A stretch of 6,871 nt of DNA from Cyanobacteria bacterium T3Sed10_376R1m (GCA_003566215.1 PXEJ01000063.1:1-6871), one strand, 5' to 3'; positions 1 through 6,556 are shown, counted from the stretch's first letter. Made by a program: numbers and translations. Notes: generated from the letters alone by a model not told the origin.

Positions 1-506
1 AATTAAATTTGTTGATGATAGAGCAACCTTTAGCCCATGATGATTTATTAGATCATGCTTTTCTACAAAGTCAAGTTAATACCCCTATCTGTCTTGACGA
101 AAGTATCAACTCCGTTAATGATACCAGAAATGCGATCGCCCTTAAATCCTGTCAAATAATCAACCTTAAGCAATCCCGTGTAGGAGGAATTACCAACACC
201 CTAAAAATTAACAAACTATGTAAAAAATCAGCCATAAAACTATGGTGTGGAGGAATGCTAGAATCTGGCATTGGTAGAGCAACAAATTTACACATTGCCA
301 GTTTAGAAAACTTTCAGCTACCCGCAGACATTTCCGCCACCAATCGTTATTTTCACGAAGACATTATCCAATCACATATTACTTTAAACCCCGAAGACTC
401 CACCATAAATGTACCCACAAAAACAGGAATTGGAGTAGAAATTGATTACCAAAACCTAGAAAAATTTTGCATACATAACCAAAATTTTCATAAAAATAAT
501 CTATAA
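1..506 (+). CDS. menC: o-succinylbenzoate synthase / N-succinylamino acid racemase family protein (C-terminal half, cut by window start)
   Basis: The frame is open from the left edge to TAA at 504-506, giving about 168 residues; the start lies outside the window. This is the C-terminal half of the barrel of an enolase-superfamily enzyme. Visible motifs are IEQPL with its metal-binding Glu (codon 21-23), ICLDES with its metal-binding Asp (96-98), INLKQSRVGG with its catalytic Lys (168-170), and GGMLESGIGRATN (249-287). Glu-Asp and Asp-Lys spacings of 25 and 24 residues match those I recall for the Amycolatopsis racemase (E214, D239, K263). Family members convert SHCHC to o-succinylbenzoate in menaquinone/phylloquinone synthesis, racemise N-succinylamino acids, or do both; the sequence cannot decide which. 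The C-terminus looks complete, with no frameshift. It converges on gltX. The symbol menC rests on family, since no other men gene is visible. The type differs from the usual cyanobacterial MenC, which is discussed under findings. Confidence 0.85.
   Translation, partial: LNLLMIEQPLAHDDLLDHAFLQSQVNTPICLDESINSVNDTRNAIALKSCQIINLKQSRVGGITNTLKINKLCKKSAIKLWCGGMLESGIGRATNLHIASLENFQLPADISATNRYFHEDIIQSHITLNPEDSTINVPTKTGIGVEIDYQNLEKFCIHNQNFHKNNL
132..139. repeat. HIP1 palindrome GCGATCGC
   Basis: This is one of four exact GCGATCGC octamers in the window and lies inside the menC-like gene. HIP1 is strongly over-represented in many cyanobacterial genomes, and in AT-rich DNA of this length fewer than one copy would be expected by chance. 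It supports the taxonomic reading. Confidence 0.85.
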
Positions 507-519
507 GTGTCCGTCAGAC

Positions 520-550
520 AAAAATCCCCCGTTACAGAGGTAACAAGGGA
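520..550 (-). terminator. Rho-independent terminator of gltX, between convergent genes
   Basis: The stem is TCCC (525-528) with GGGA (547-550), then a 2x2 internal mismatch, then a perfect GTTAC (531-535) / GTAAC (540-544) stem closed by the loop AGAG. Read on the minus strand the hairpin begins 6 bp after the gltX stop codon and runs straight into five T (complement of 520-524), the form expected of an intrinsic terminator. On the plus strand no T-run follows, so it should stop menC-like transcripts less efficiently, although the hairpin is shared. Confidence 0.7.
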
Positions 551-556
551 AATCAA

Positions 557-1996
557 CTAACTCAAAGACTGAAATAGACTTTCTAAACGAGCTTTATCAA
601 TACCTTTCCTATTCAACAATAACCATGTTTGAATTAAATCAGGACCATGTAACGCCCCCGTTAAACCAGCACGTAAAGAGCGCATAACCAAACCCTTTTT
701 AACCTTCAAATCCTTAGTAACCTGTTTGATAATTCCCTTAATCTCCTCCTCCGTTAACCCCGATTTAGTCGCAGAAATAACCCCCTCGATTACATCCCTA
801 ACACCATCTTGGGTAACAAACTCTTGAGCCTCAGAAGAAAGAGTAATCTTATCCGCAAAAAATAAAGCAACCTCCTCAACCCCATCAGTTAAACGAGTCA
901 AACTAGTAGCCGTTAAAGCCGTTAATTCTAATAACCAATCCCTATGGGCATCCACATCAATCCCATAACCAGCCTCCTGCCAATAAGGAATCAACGCAGT
1001 TAACAACTCCTCAGTGGGCATATTATGGAGATACTGACCATTAAGCCAATCCAACTTATCCCAATCAAACTTAGCCCCTGCTTTATTCACCCTATCCAAA
1101 CTAAACTTACCCGCCGCCTCATCAAGGGAAAAAATTTCTTCCCCATCAGGAGAAGTCCAACCCAACAAAGTCATATAATTAACCAACGCAGGAGCAACAA
1201 AACCCATCTTACGAAAATCATTAATAGACGTTACCCCATCACGCTTAGAAAGTTTTTTCCCTTCCGTATTCAAAATTAAAGGAGTATGGGCAAAATCAGG
1301 AACAGTTCCCCCTAGCGCTTGATATAATAAAATCTGTTTAGCAGTATTGGCAATATGATCTTCCCCCCTAATTACATGACTAATACTCATATCCATATCA
1401 TCCACAACCACTGCTAAATTATACAACGGTTGCCCAATCAAATTATCATCAGAAGCCCTAGCAATAACCATATCTCCGCCTAAATCACTGCCTTGCCACC
1501 TGACTTTACCCCTAATCAAATCATTCCAAGCAATTTCTTGACCATCATCAATTTTAAACCTAATTACAGGTTTACGTCCCTGGGCTTCAAATTCAGCAAT
1601 TTGTTCTGGAGTTAAGTGACGATGACGATTATCATAACGAGGAGCTTGATTATTTGCCTTTTGTTTCTCTCGCATTTCGTCTAACTCTTCAGAAGTACAA
1701 TAACAAGGATAGGCAAATTCTTTGTCAATCAAAGTTTGAATAGCTTGATGGTACAAGTCTAGTCTTTCAGTTTGAAAAAAAGGACCTTCATCCCAATTTA
1801 ACCCTAACCACTCTAACCCTGATTTAATATTCTCCGTATATTCGGGTTTTGAGCGTTCTTTATCCGTATCCTCTACCCTTAAAATAAATTTACCTTGTTG
1901 ATTATGGGCAAATAACCAATTAAATACTGCGGTGCGTGCTGTGCCGATGTGTAAGTTTCCCGTCGGGGAAGGAGCGATTCTTACTCTTACTGACAT
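557..1996 (-). CDS. gltX: glutamyl-tRNA synthetase (GluRS)
   Basis: The product has 479 residues, the normal length for a bacterial class I GluRS. It attaches glutamate to tRNA-Glu in the cytoplasm. The Rossmann-fold signature [11 protein letters not shown] (8-18) contains the HIGH motif as HIGT (16-19), and the KMSKS loop is KLSKR (248-252). [14 protein letters not shown] (208-221) and LTPLILN-type sequence before the KLSKR loop are also typical. The zinc region has C98-x-C100 followed by H125-x-H127. The C-terminal anticodon-binding part ends with [10 protein letters not shown] (438-447) and HGPDL. Cyanobacteria generally lack GlnRS and use a non-discriminating GluRS plus GatCAB to make Gln-tRNA; their Glu-tRNA also feeds 5-aminolevulinate synthesis. 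That is family knowledge and specificity was not tested here. The ATG at 1994-1996 fits the family N-terminus ([13 protein letters not shown]). There is no Shine-Dalgarno sequence, which is common in cyanobacteria. The gene appears monocistronic, with its own terminator. Confidence 0.98.
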   Translation of the reverse strand: MSVRVRIAPSPTGNLHIGTARTAVFNWLFAHNQQGKFILRVEDTDKERSKPEYTENIKSGLEWLGLNWDEGPFFQTERLDLYHQAIQTLIDKEFAYPCYCTSEELDEMREKQKANNQAPRYDNRHRHLTPEQIAEFEAQGRKPVIRFKIDDGQEIAWNDLIRGKVRWQGSDLGGDMVIARASDDNLIGQPLYNLAVVVDDMDMSISHVIRGEDHIANTAKQILLYQALGGTVPDFAHTPLILNTEGKKLSKRDGVTSINDFRKMGFVAPALVNYMTLLGWTSPDGEEIFSLDEAAGKFSLDRVNKAGAKFDWDKLDWLNGQYLHNMPTEELLTALIPYWQEAGYGIDVDAHRDWLLELTALTATSLTRLTDGVEEVALFFADKITLSSEAQEFVTQDGVRDVIEGVISATKSGLTEEEIKGIIKQVTKDLKVKKGLVMRSLRAGLTGALHGPDLIQTWLLLNRKGIDKARLESLFQSLS

Positions 1997-2028
1997 ACTA
2001 TTTATTAATAATTTTTGTGCGATCTACC

Positions 2029-2034
2029 ATTTTA
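2029..2034 (-). promoter_or_regulatory. possible -10 element of the gltX promoter
   Basis: Read on the minus strand, TAAAAT (5 of 6 matches to TATAAT) lies 32 bp upstream of the gltX ATG and would give a leader of about 25 nt. The hexamer 16 bp further upstream, TTAGTT, is a poor -35 match. A perfect TTGACA occurs on the same strand (complement of 2077-2082), but it is 42 bp from this -10 and has no good partner at 16-18 bp. The assignment is tentative; AT-rich DNA offers many chance matches. Confidence 0.25.
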
Positions 2035-2105
2035 AGATAATTTGCCTTATAACTAACATCTCGATTCCTTTAAAAGTGTCAAATCCTCAATTACAAACAA
2101 TAATT

Positions 2106-2122
2106 AATTGATAATTGATAAT
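2106..2122. repeat. short tandem heptamer repeat (AATTGAT, about 2.4 copies)
   Basis: AATTGAT occurs at 2106-2112 and 2113-2119, followed by the first three bases of a third copy. The array is short and made of low-complexity AT-rich sequence, so chance or polymerase slippage is a sufficient explanation. Heptamer tandem repeats (STRR-type) are, however, a known feature of cyanobacterial intergenic DNA. Confidence 0.5.
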
Positions 2123-2157
2123 ATTTAATCATAAAATGTTAGGCAACCTAAGTAGTT

Positions 2158-2280
2158 TTACTTAATTTTTTCCATTGAGAAGGAAATCTTATCTAAATTA
2201 TAAAAAAAATAATAAATAACTTGAGTTTAGACTAAATCTAATTTTAAATGATCCTGATAAAATTGAGGAAGTTGAAACAT
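2158..2280 (-). pseudogene. decayed N-terminus of a transposase (tentative)
   Basis: From an ATG at 2280 (minus strand) the frame reads MFQLPQFYQDHLKLDLV, then a stop (2227-2229). It continues in the same frame for 22 codons (TQVIYYFFYN..., ending SMEKIK) to a second stop at 2158. The opening resembles, from memory, the N-termini of cyanobacterial IS4/IS701-type transposases, which often begin L-P-x-FYQ-x-HL followed by a Q-rich/hydrophobic helix. Only about 40 codons survive. The DDE catalytic core is absent, and no terminal inverted repeat or target duplication was found. It could be a chance open stretch in AT-rich DNA; the family assignment is weak because no alignment was possible. Confidence 0.35.
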
Positions 2281-2417
2281 CTTTTTCTCTGGCAATTAAT
2301 ATAAAAACTGAAAATATCTCATCTTTATTCAGATTAGCATCTTCAATCCCTTACAGCATCGTCTGTTTAGCTTTATTGTCGCCCCCTTAGGTGTGGTAGT
2401 TCACTTTAAAGAAATTA

Positions 2418-2438
2418 AACCTAAAACCTGCAACCTAA
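2418..2438. repeat. three tandem heptamers AACCTAA-AACCTGC-AACCTAA
   Basis: Three contiguous 7-bp units share AACCT: 2418-2424, 2425-2431 and 2432-2438. The first and third are identical and the middle one differs at its last two bases. The array starts 35 bp beyond the transporter stop codon, in its 3' flank. It has the form of the short tandemly repeated heptamers known from cyanobacterial intergenic regions. Confidence 0.6.
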
Positions 2439-2473
2439 CCACAGCTACAATTACTATGTTGAAATGAAGTTAG

Positions 2474-4666
2474 CTAATCTTTTTGTAAAACTTCATCAAA
2501 GGGAAAATCGTTAGCCGCCATGACAAAAGCGATAGTAGGTAAATTTTTAGTTCTTTCTAACCAACCTCGATAATAGTGAGGAAAATTTTCTTGGGGAGAA
2601 GCTAAACCTAAAAAAATTAAGTCTGCCCCTTGGGAATTTTGTTCTAAGATTGTCTCGAAAGATGATTCATCGGAGACAATAATATTAGGGATTAAGCTAA
2701 TATTTAATTTTGTGATGAGGTTATCAATATTATTTTTAGTGGCTTCTAAGGCATTAGAATTTTTTATGACTAATTTAAGATAGACCCGCGCATTTGACCA
2801 ATTCCAATCGTATTGAAGAAGATGAGCAAGTAAAATCATTAAGCTACCATTCGCTTGTATTCCCCCCCACCAAACATCTACCCGGCGGTGTTTGCCTAAT
2901 TTATTGATCGGATTTTGTTTTAAGATAACGATATTTCTTTTGAGTTGATGAATTTGAGTCACCATCTGACAATATTCTTGGTGAGCATCCCAATCTTTGT
3001 TTAACCAAGCGTTACTATTTCCTAGTAAAACAGTATTGGGAACTAAAGCACCAATACCATAGCTTTCTACTAACTGAGGGATAACATTAAAAGTATCATC
3101 GGAGCGTACTATTTTGACCAATCCTTGAATGTTGTTTTTCTGAAGATAATCTTTAATTGTGTTTTCGAGATTTTGTTTACTTTCATATTCCCTTCTTTCA
3201 GGGATAATACTAGCTACAGTTAAAAAGCCTTTATGGTTAAAACTATCTGCTAATTTTACCAATGACCAGTTTTTCTGGGGGGAGTGAAAAAAAGTAAGGA
3301 TGTGGGGACGCCAATTTTTGGGATCAACTGATTCGTCTTGTACTTGATATATCCCCGTGCGTAGCAGTGCCATCCACATTCCTCGCCTACTATCTCCCCA
3401 AGTAACTTCTAATTGTTGTCTTTGTAGATAGAGATAGATCCCTAAAACAATAATAGCGGCAACCAAGGTGGCGATCGCATTTATCAAAAACATAACTCCT
3501 AAACAACCTAATGCTCCCAGGGCAGACAATGACCAGTGAACTTTAAAAGTGGGACGAAAGGAGGGAGATTCGAGAAAACTTTCGATACTAGCAGAGGCAT
3601 TTAAAACTAAATAAGTAGTCAAAAAAAACATAGTTAAGATAGGGGCAATAATGTTAAGATCCCCTAAACAAACTGCCGCCATAGCAAATCCAAGGGTAAG
3701 AGCAGTACCGATTCGAGGTTCATCATTTTTTCCGGCGCCCTGTCCCAAAAAACTAAGATACTTAGGAAAAATGTTATCCCTCACCAATGCTTGTAATACC
3801 CTGGGTGCACCTAATATACTACCAATTGCACTACTTAATGTAGCTCCCCATACTCCAAGGGCGATCGCCCCTCCCCAAAAGGACATCCTTGCCATGATAA
3901 AAGGCTCATCGATTAAGGTTTGACTATTAGCTCGAAATCCAATAAATATGGGAATAATCATATAAATTAAATAACCTGTGCCTACGGCAGCTAAAGTTCC
4001 GATGGGTAAAGCTTTAGTAGGATCTTTTAAATCTCCAGACATATTAACCCCCGCCATAATCCCTGTTACCGCAGGGAAAAATACAGCAAATACCTGCCAA
4101 AATGATTGATCAGTAGTTCTCCACAATTCTATCTGTGTTTCTTCTACCGGTTGCCCCAAAAAAAAGGAGATCAAGGAAAGGGCGATGGCTGCCATAATAA
4201 AATATTGAGCTTTAATGGCAATGTCGGCACTCGTAAGGGCTAACACTCCCACACCAATGGTAATTGCTAAGGCAATATATAATTGATAATCGACCCAACC
4301 TGGAAATATTTGCACCACACTTTCCGCAAAACCGAGGGTATAGAGAGCAACGGATAAAGCCTGAGCAATATACAAAGTAATACCCACCGCTCCCCCCGTT
4401 TCAATGCCCAAGGAGCGACTAATCATGTAATAAGCACCCCCTGCCCTAACTACTCGATCAGTGGCGATCGCACATATAGATAAAGCCGTTAAAAAAGTAA
4501 TGACATTAGAGAGAGTAACAATCAAAAAAGTTCCTAGCAAACCGACGTTTCCCACTACCCAACCGAAACGCAGATACATGATGACCCCTAAAATGGTCAA
4601 AATTGAGGGGGTATAAACACCCCCAAAGGTATTCAAGCCAGAAGATTTTTGCTCGTTAATATTCAT
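2474..4666 (-). CDS. cation-chloride cotransporter (SLC12/CCC family), prokaryotic homologue
   Basis: The 730-residue product has about twelve hydrophobic segments over the first 415 residues and a cytosolic C-terminal domain of about 310. Family signatures run in order. TM1 begins GVYTPSILTILGVIMYLRFGW (from residue 17). GGAYYMISRSLG (76-87) carries the Tyr (79) that binds K+ in NKCC and KCC structures. NMSGDLKDP (208-216) is the TM6 motif. A275-x-x-S278-S279 and GAPRVLQAL (286-294) are in TM8. In the tail, VPNTVLLG (542-549) and DVWW (597-600) match conserved CCC C-terminal blocks. Eukaryotic members couple Cl- to Na+ and/or K+ electroneutrally; the ions moved here are not known. Only about 17 residues precede TM1, so the long phosphoregulated N-terminus of animal CCCs is absent, and no large extracellular loop is seen between TM7 and TM8. 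I chose ATG 4664-4666; an upstream in-frame TTG at 4670-4672 would add two residues. The phosphatase gene ends 39 bp upstream on the same strand, so cotranscription is likely. Confidence 0.9.
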   Translation of the reverse strand: MNINEQKSSGLNTFGGVYTPSILTILGVIMYLRFGWVVGNVGLLGTFLIVTLSNVITFLTALSICAIATDRVVRAGGAYYMISRSLGIETGGAVGITLYIAQALSVALYTLGFAESVVQIFPGWVDYQLYIALAITIGVGVLALTSADIAIKAQYFIMAAIALSLISFFLGQPVEETQIELWRTTDQSFWQVFAVFFPAVTGIMAGVNMSGDLKDPTKALPIGTLAAVGTGYLIYMIIPIFIGFRANSQTLIDEPFIMARMSFWGGAIALGVWGATLSSAIGSILGAPRVLQALVRDNIFPKYLSFLGQGAGKNDEPRIGTALTLGFAMAAVCLGDLNIIAPILTMFFLTTYLVLNASASIESFLESPSFRPTFKVHWSLSALGALGCLGVMFLINAIATLVAAIIVLGIYLYLQRQQLEVTWGDSRRGMWMALLRTGIYQVQDESVDPKNWRPHILTFFHSPQKNWSLVKLADSFNHKGFLTVASIIPERREYESKQNLENTIKDYLQKNNIQGLVKIVRSDDTFNVIPQLVESYGIGALVPNTVLLGNSNAWLNKDWDAHQEYCQMVTQIHQLKRNIVILKQNPINKLGKHRRVDVWWGGIQANGSLMILLAHLLQYDWNWSNARVYLKLVIKNSNALEATKNNIDNLITKLNISLIPNIIVSDESSFETILEQNSQGADLIFLGLASPQENFPHYYRGWLERTKNLPTIAFVMAANDFPFDEVLQKD
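3471..3478. repeat. HIP1 palindrome GCGATCGC
   Basis: This is the second HIP1 octamer. It lies within the transporter gene, in the codons of the last membrane segments, preceded by G as in the other two transporter copies (GGCGATCGC). Confidence 0.85.
3861..3868. repeat. HIP1 palindrome GCGATCGC
   Basis: This is the third HIP1 octamer, in the transporter gene near TM8. Its flanks extend the palindrome to GGGCGATCGCCC, a 12-bp perfect dyad. Confidence 0.85.
4464..4471. repeat. HIP1 palindrome GCGATCGC
   Basis: This is the fourth HIP1 octamer, in the transporter gene near TM2. Three of the four copies fall in this one gene, while gltX and the phosphatase gene have none. Confidence 0.85.
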
Positions 4667-4705
4667 GGACAATGATTTACTAATAATTAATGGAGCAAGA
4701 CAATC

Positions 4706-6514
4706 TTACAGAATCGGATTTTTTTGTTCTAAGTTAGGTTGTACTTTAATTCTCGCCAAAATACAAGTAATATTATCATGACCATTTACTTGGTTCGCTA
4801 AATCAATCAGATAAGACGCACCCTCTTCTATATTTGCTTTAGCACTAATCAAAGGTAGTAAAGCATTTTGCCAATTATTTTCCAATAGACTATTGTCTGA
4901 TAAACCATCAGAGCATAACAAAAATAAAGTATCTTCTTTTACTTCTAAATATTTGACATCAGGGCGAACAAATTCATCCCCTCTAGGACCTAGAGCTTGG
5001 GTTAACTGGTAGGCATCGGGACGAGAAAAAGCTATTTGATATTCTACCCCATTTTTAATTTCTGCCTGAGCAACGGAATGATCTACCGTCAACTGTTCTA
5101 AACCCCATTTACGAGTCACCCGATAAATACGACTGTCTCCCACGTGGGCAAGGGCCACCTTGGTTCCTTGAACCAAAGCCATGACAACGGTAGTTCCCAT
5201 ACGTCCTGAGCCACTTTTACCCTTTTCTATATTAGCATCATAGATAATTGTATTTGCCCGTATAACTCCTTGTTTAATCACTTCCTCTGAAGGTAACTCA
5301 TCTATCCAGTGTTCTTGGAAATAATCATATAAAGTTTTCACTGCCATGGCACTTGCCACCTCACCCCCTGCATGACCACCCATGCCATCACACACTACAA
5401 AAAAGCCTTTGGCACTAGAATGAATCCCTTGGGGAGTCTCTTTTTTATGAATCTGAGTTTCAACGGCAAAACAGTCTTCATTATGTCCCCGTCGCATACC
5501 AATATCACTTACACCTACTTCCGCTAAGCTCAGAAGACGCATGGGTAAAACAACGGTGGGTTGTTCATCGGTTTCCGAGGGATTATTAATAACCGTAGCT
5601 TCTCCGGAGTCATCGGATTCTTGAAAGTCAAACTGGGAAGTCAATTCATTTAATTCATCTTCTGGGGGAATAAAAAATCCCTGTTCGTCACTATCACTAT
5701 CTTCTTCTAATAATTTATTTAATTGTGATTCTTGAAAAAGATCATCTAAAGATGCTCTTAACTGATTAATCTCATCAACTTCTCCCTCTTCAATACGCAT
5801 CATTAAAATTTCCACAGATTCTGCTTCTGGTCTTTTTGTTTGTGATAATAAGACAACCCAAGTTTCTACCAGTTGTCTGAGAAGGGGAAGATTATTTTCA
5901 TCATCAAAATATAGTTTTTTAATCTGTAAGTTGTTATCTTCACTTACACCTAAATTATCTGGATATAAAAGAGTTTGAGAACATTTTAATTTAGTAAAAC
6001 TTTTCCACAATTTTGCCATCTGTTGTAGGTAAGCAAAAACATCACTAGAGTTGGGTTTTTTTTCTGCTAAATATGTATTGAAGGTTTGCCAATTTTGCGT
6101 ACTACTAATAATTACAAATTCTTGATCATGTTCATCCTGCCATGCGTCCAATAGATCAGGTACCGTGGGAGTATATTCAGTTAAAGTCAAGTAAGGAAAA
6201 GCTAAACCGGGTATTCCCGCCTCAATTAAACTTTTACGATCAAACTCTATCACTCTTTCTAAGTTTTCGTCCAAGGAAGATTTTTCTTGGGGTGAGGTAT
6301 CAATGACGGTTATTTCATAATAAGAACGATCATTTATGCAAATAAATGGTTTTAATTGGTCTAGGCTAACATCTTCTTGAATACCATAGCGATAGCTAGA
6401 ATTTGCCCCTGCTTGATTGATAAAGTAAAAAGGTAGCAGGGGAGAATTTTGGGAACTAGTGCTGAAAATACACTGATAAAGATTGAACTCGTCAGGACTA
6501 ATGGACATACTCAT
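4706..6514 (-). CDS. PP2C-type protein serine/threonine phosphatase with N-terminal pseudokinase-like region
   Basis: The 602-residue product combines a catalytic PP2C domain (about 330-590) with a long N-terminal half. PP2C motifs, in order: RRGHNED (341-347), VCDGMGGHAGGE (374-385), RMGTTVV (438-444), AHVGDSRIYR (456-465), LTVDHS (475-480), LTQALG (504-509), LLCSDGLSD (532-540) and GHDN (578-581). The metal-binding Asp residues D347, D376, D536 and D580 are all present; D478 probably serves the third metal site. It should be an active Mn2+/Mg2+-dependent, soluble phospho-Ser/Thr phosphatase. Residues 100-225 resemble a degenerate kinase C-lobe (PDNLGVSEDNNLQI at 185-198) without HRD or DFG. 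Residues 265-320 form an acidic, disordered-looking linker. No transmembrane segment or zinc-ribbon cysteines are seen. The start is ATG 6512-6514, with an alternative ATG two codons later (6506-6508). The gene is divergent from pyrH and leads the transporter unit. Its substrate is unknown. Confidence 0.95.
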   Translation of the reverse strand: MSMSISPDEFNLYQCIFSTSSQNSPLLPFYFINQAGANSSYRYGIQEDVSLDQLKPFICINDRSYYEITVIDTSPQEKSSLDENLERVIEFDRKSLIEAGIPGLAFPYLTLTEYTPTVPDLLDAWQDEHDQEFVIISSTQNWQTFNTYLAEKKPNSSDVFAYLQQMAKLWKSFTKLKCSQTLLYPDNLGVSEDNNLQIKKLYFDDENNLPLLRQLVETWVVLLSQTKRPEAESVEILMMRIEEGEVDEINQLRASLDDLFQESQLNKLLEEDSDSDEQGFFIPPEDELNELTSQFDFQESDDSGEATVINNPSETDEQPTVVLPMRLLSLAEVGVSDIGMRRGHNEDCFAVETQIHKKETPQGIHSSAKGFFVVCDGMGGHAGGEVASAMAVKTLYDYFQEHWIDELPSEEVIKQGVIRANTIIYDANIEKGKSGSGRMGTTVVMALVQGTKVALAHVGDSRIYRVTRKWGLEQLTVDHSVAQAEIKNGVEYQIAFSRPDAYQLTQALGPRGDEFVRPDVKYLEVKEDTLFLLCSDGLSDNSLLENNWQNALLPLISAKANIEEGASYLIDLANQVNGHDNITCILARIKVQPNLEQKNPIL

Positions 6515-6536
6515 ATTTTTTTCTTATATACTTTAT

Positions 6537-6556
6537 ATTATAAAAATAATTGACAA
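6537..6556 (-). promoter_or_regulatory. possible promoter elements of the phosphatase-transporter unit
   Basis: On the minus strand a consensus TATAAT (complement of 6537-6542) lies 22 bp before the phosphatase ATG, and TTGTCA (complement of 6551-6556) lies upstream. The 8-bp gap between them is too short for a standard sigma-70 pair. Either the TATAAT works without a matched -35, or the real -10 is another AT-rich hexamer closer to the gene. This is a candidate region, not a mapped promoter. Confidence 0.3.

Larger units (their letters stand above)
1997..2473. other. 477-bp AT-rich intergenic spacer with small repeats and probable mobile-element debris
   Basis: This stretch between the 5' end of gltX and the 3' end of the transporter gene holds no convincing intact gene. 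It contains the gltX upstream region (to about 2082), a heptamer repeat (2106-2122), a decayed transposase-like frame on the minus strand (2158-2280), a GC-richer islet (2341-2405) and a second heptamer repeat (2418-2438). A 51-codon open stretch on the plus strand (2312-2467) matches nothing I know. I see no hairpin with a T-run after the transporter stop codon, so its terminator is either not intrinsic or too weak to recognise. Confidence 0.7.

Noticed and set aside
1025..1279. 84-codon plus-strand reading frame inside gltX
   Set aside because: It is antisense to a strongly conserved region of GluRS including the KLSKR loop, and its translation resembles no protein I know.
2077..2082. TTGACA (minus strand) as the gltX -35 box
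   Set aside because: The best hexamer at 17 bp is ATGTTA, a poor -10, and the TATAAG further on is 25 bp away; listed only as context.
2312..2467. 51-codon open stretch on the plus strand in the spacer (contains FIVAPLGVVVHFKEI)
   Set aside because: It has no good start codon or ribosome-binding site, ends in the heptamer repeat, and matches nothing known; too short to call a gene.
2440..2476. AGCTA...TAGCT inverted repeat at the 3' end of the transporter gene as a terminator
   Set aside because: The stem is 5 bp with a loop of about 20 nt and no T-run follows on the minus strand.
3651..3923. 90-codon plus-strand reading frame inside the transporter gene
   Set aside because: It is antisense to TM6b-TM9 of the cotransporter, whose codons account for the sequence; proline- and alanine-rich shadow translation.
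4667..4672. TTG start for the transporter at 4670-4672
   Set aside because: It adds only two residues (M-S) before an ATG at 4664-4666; neither has a Shine-Dalgarno sequence, so the ATG is preferred.
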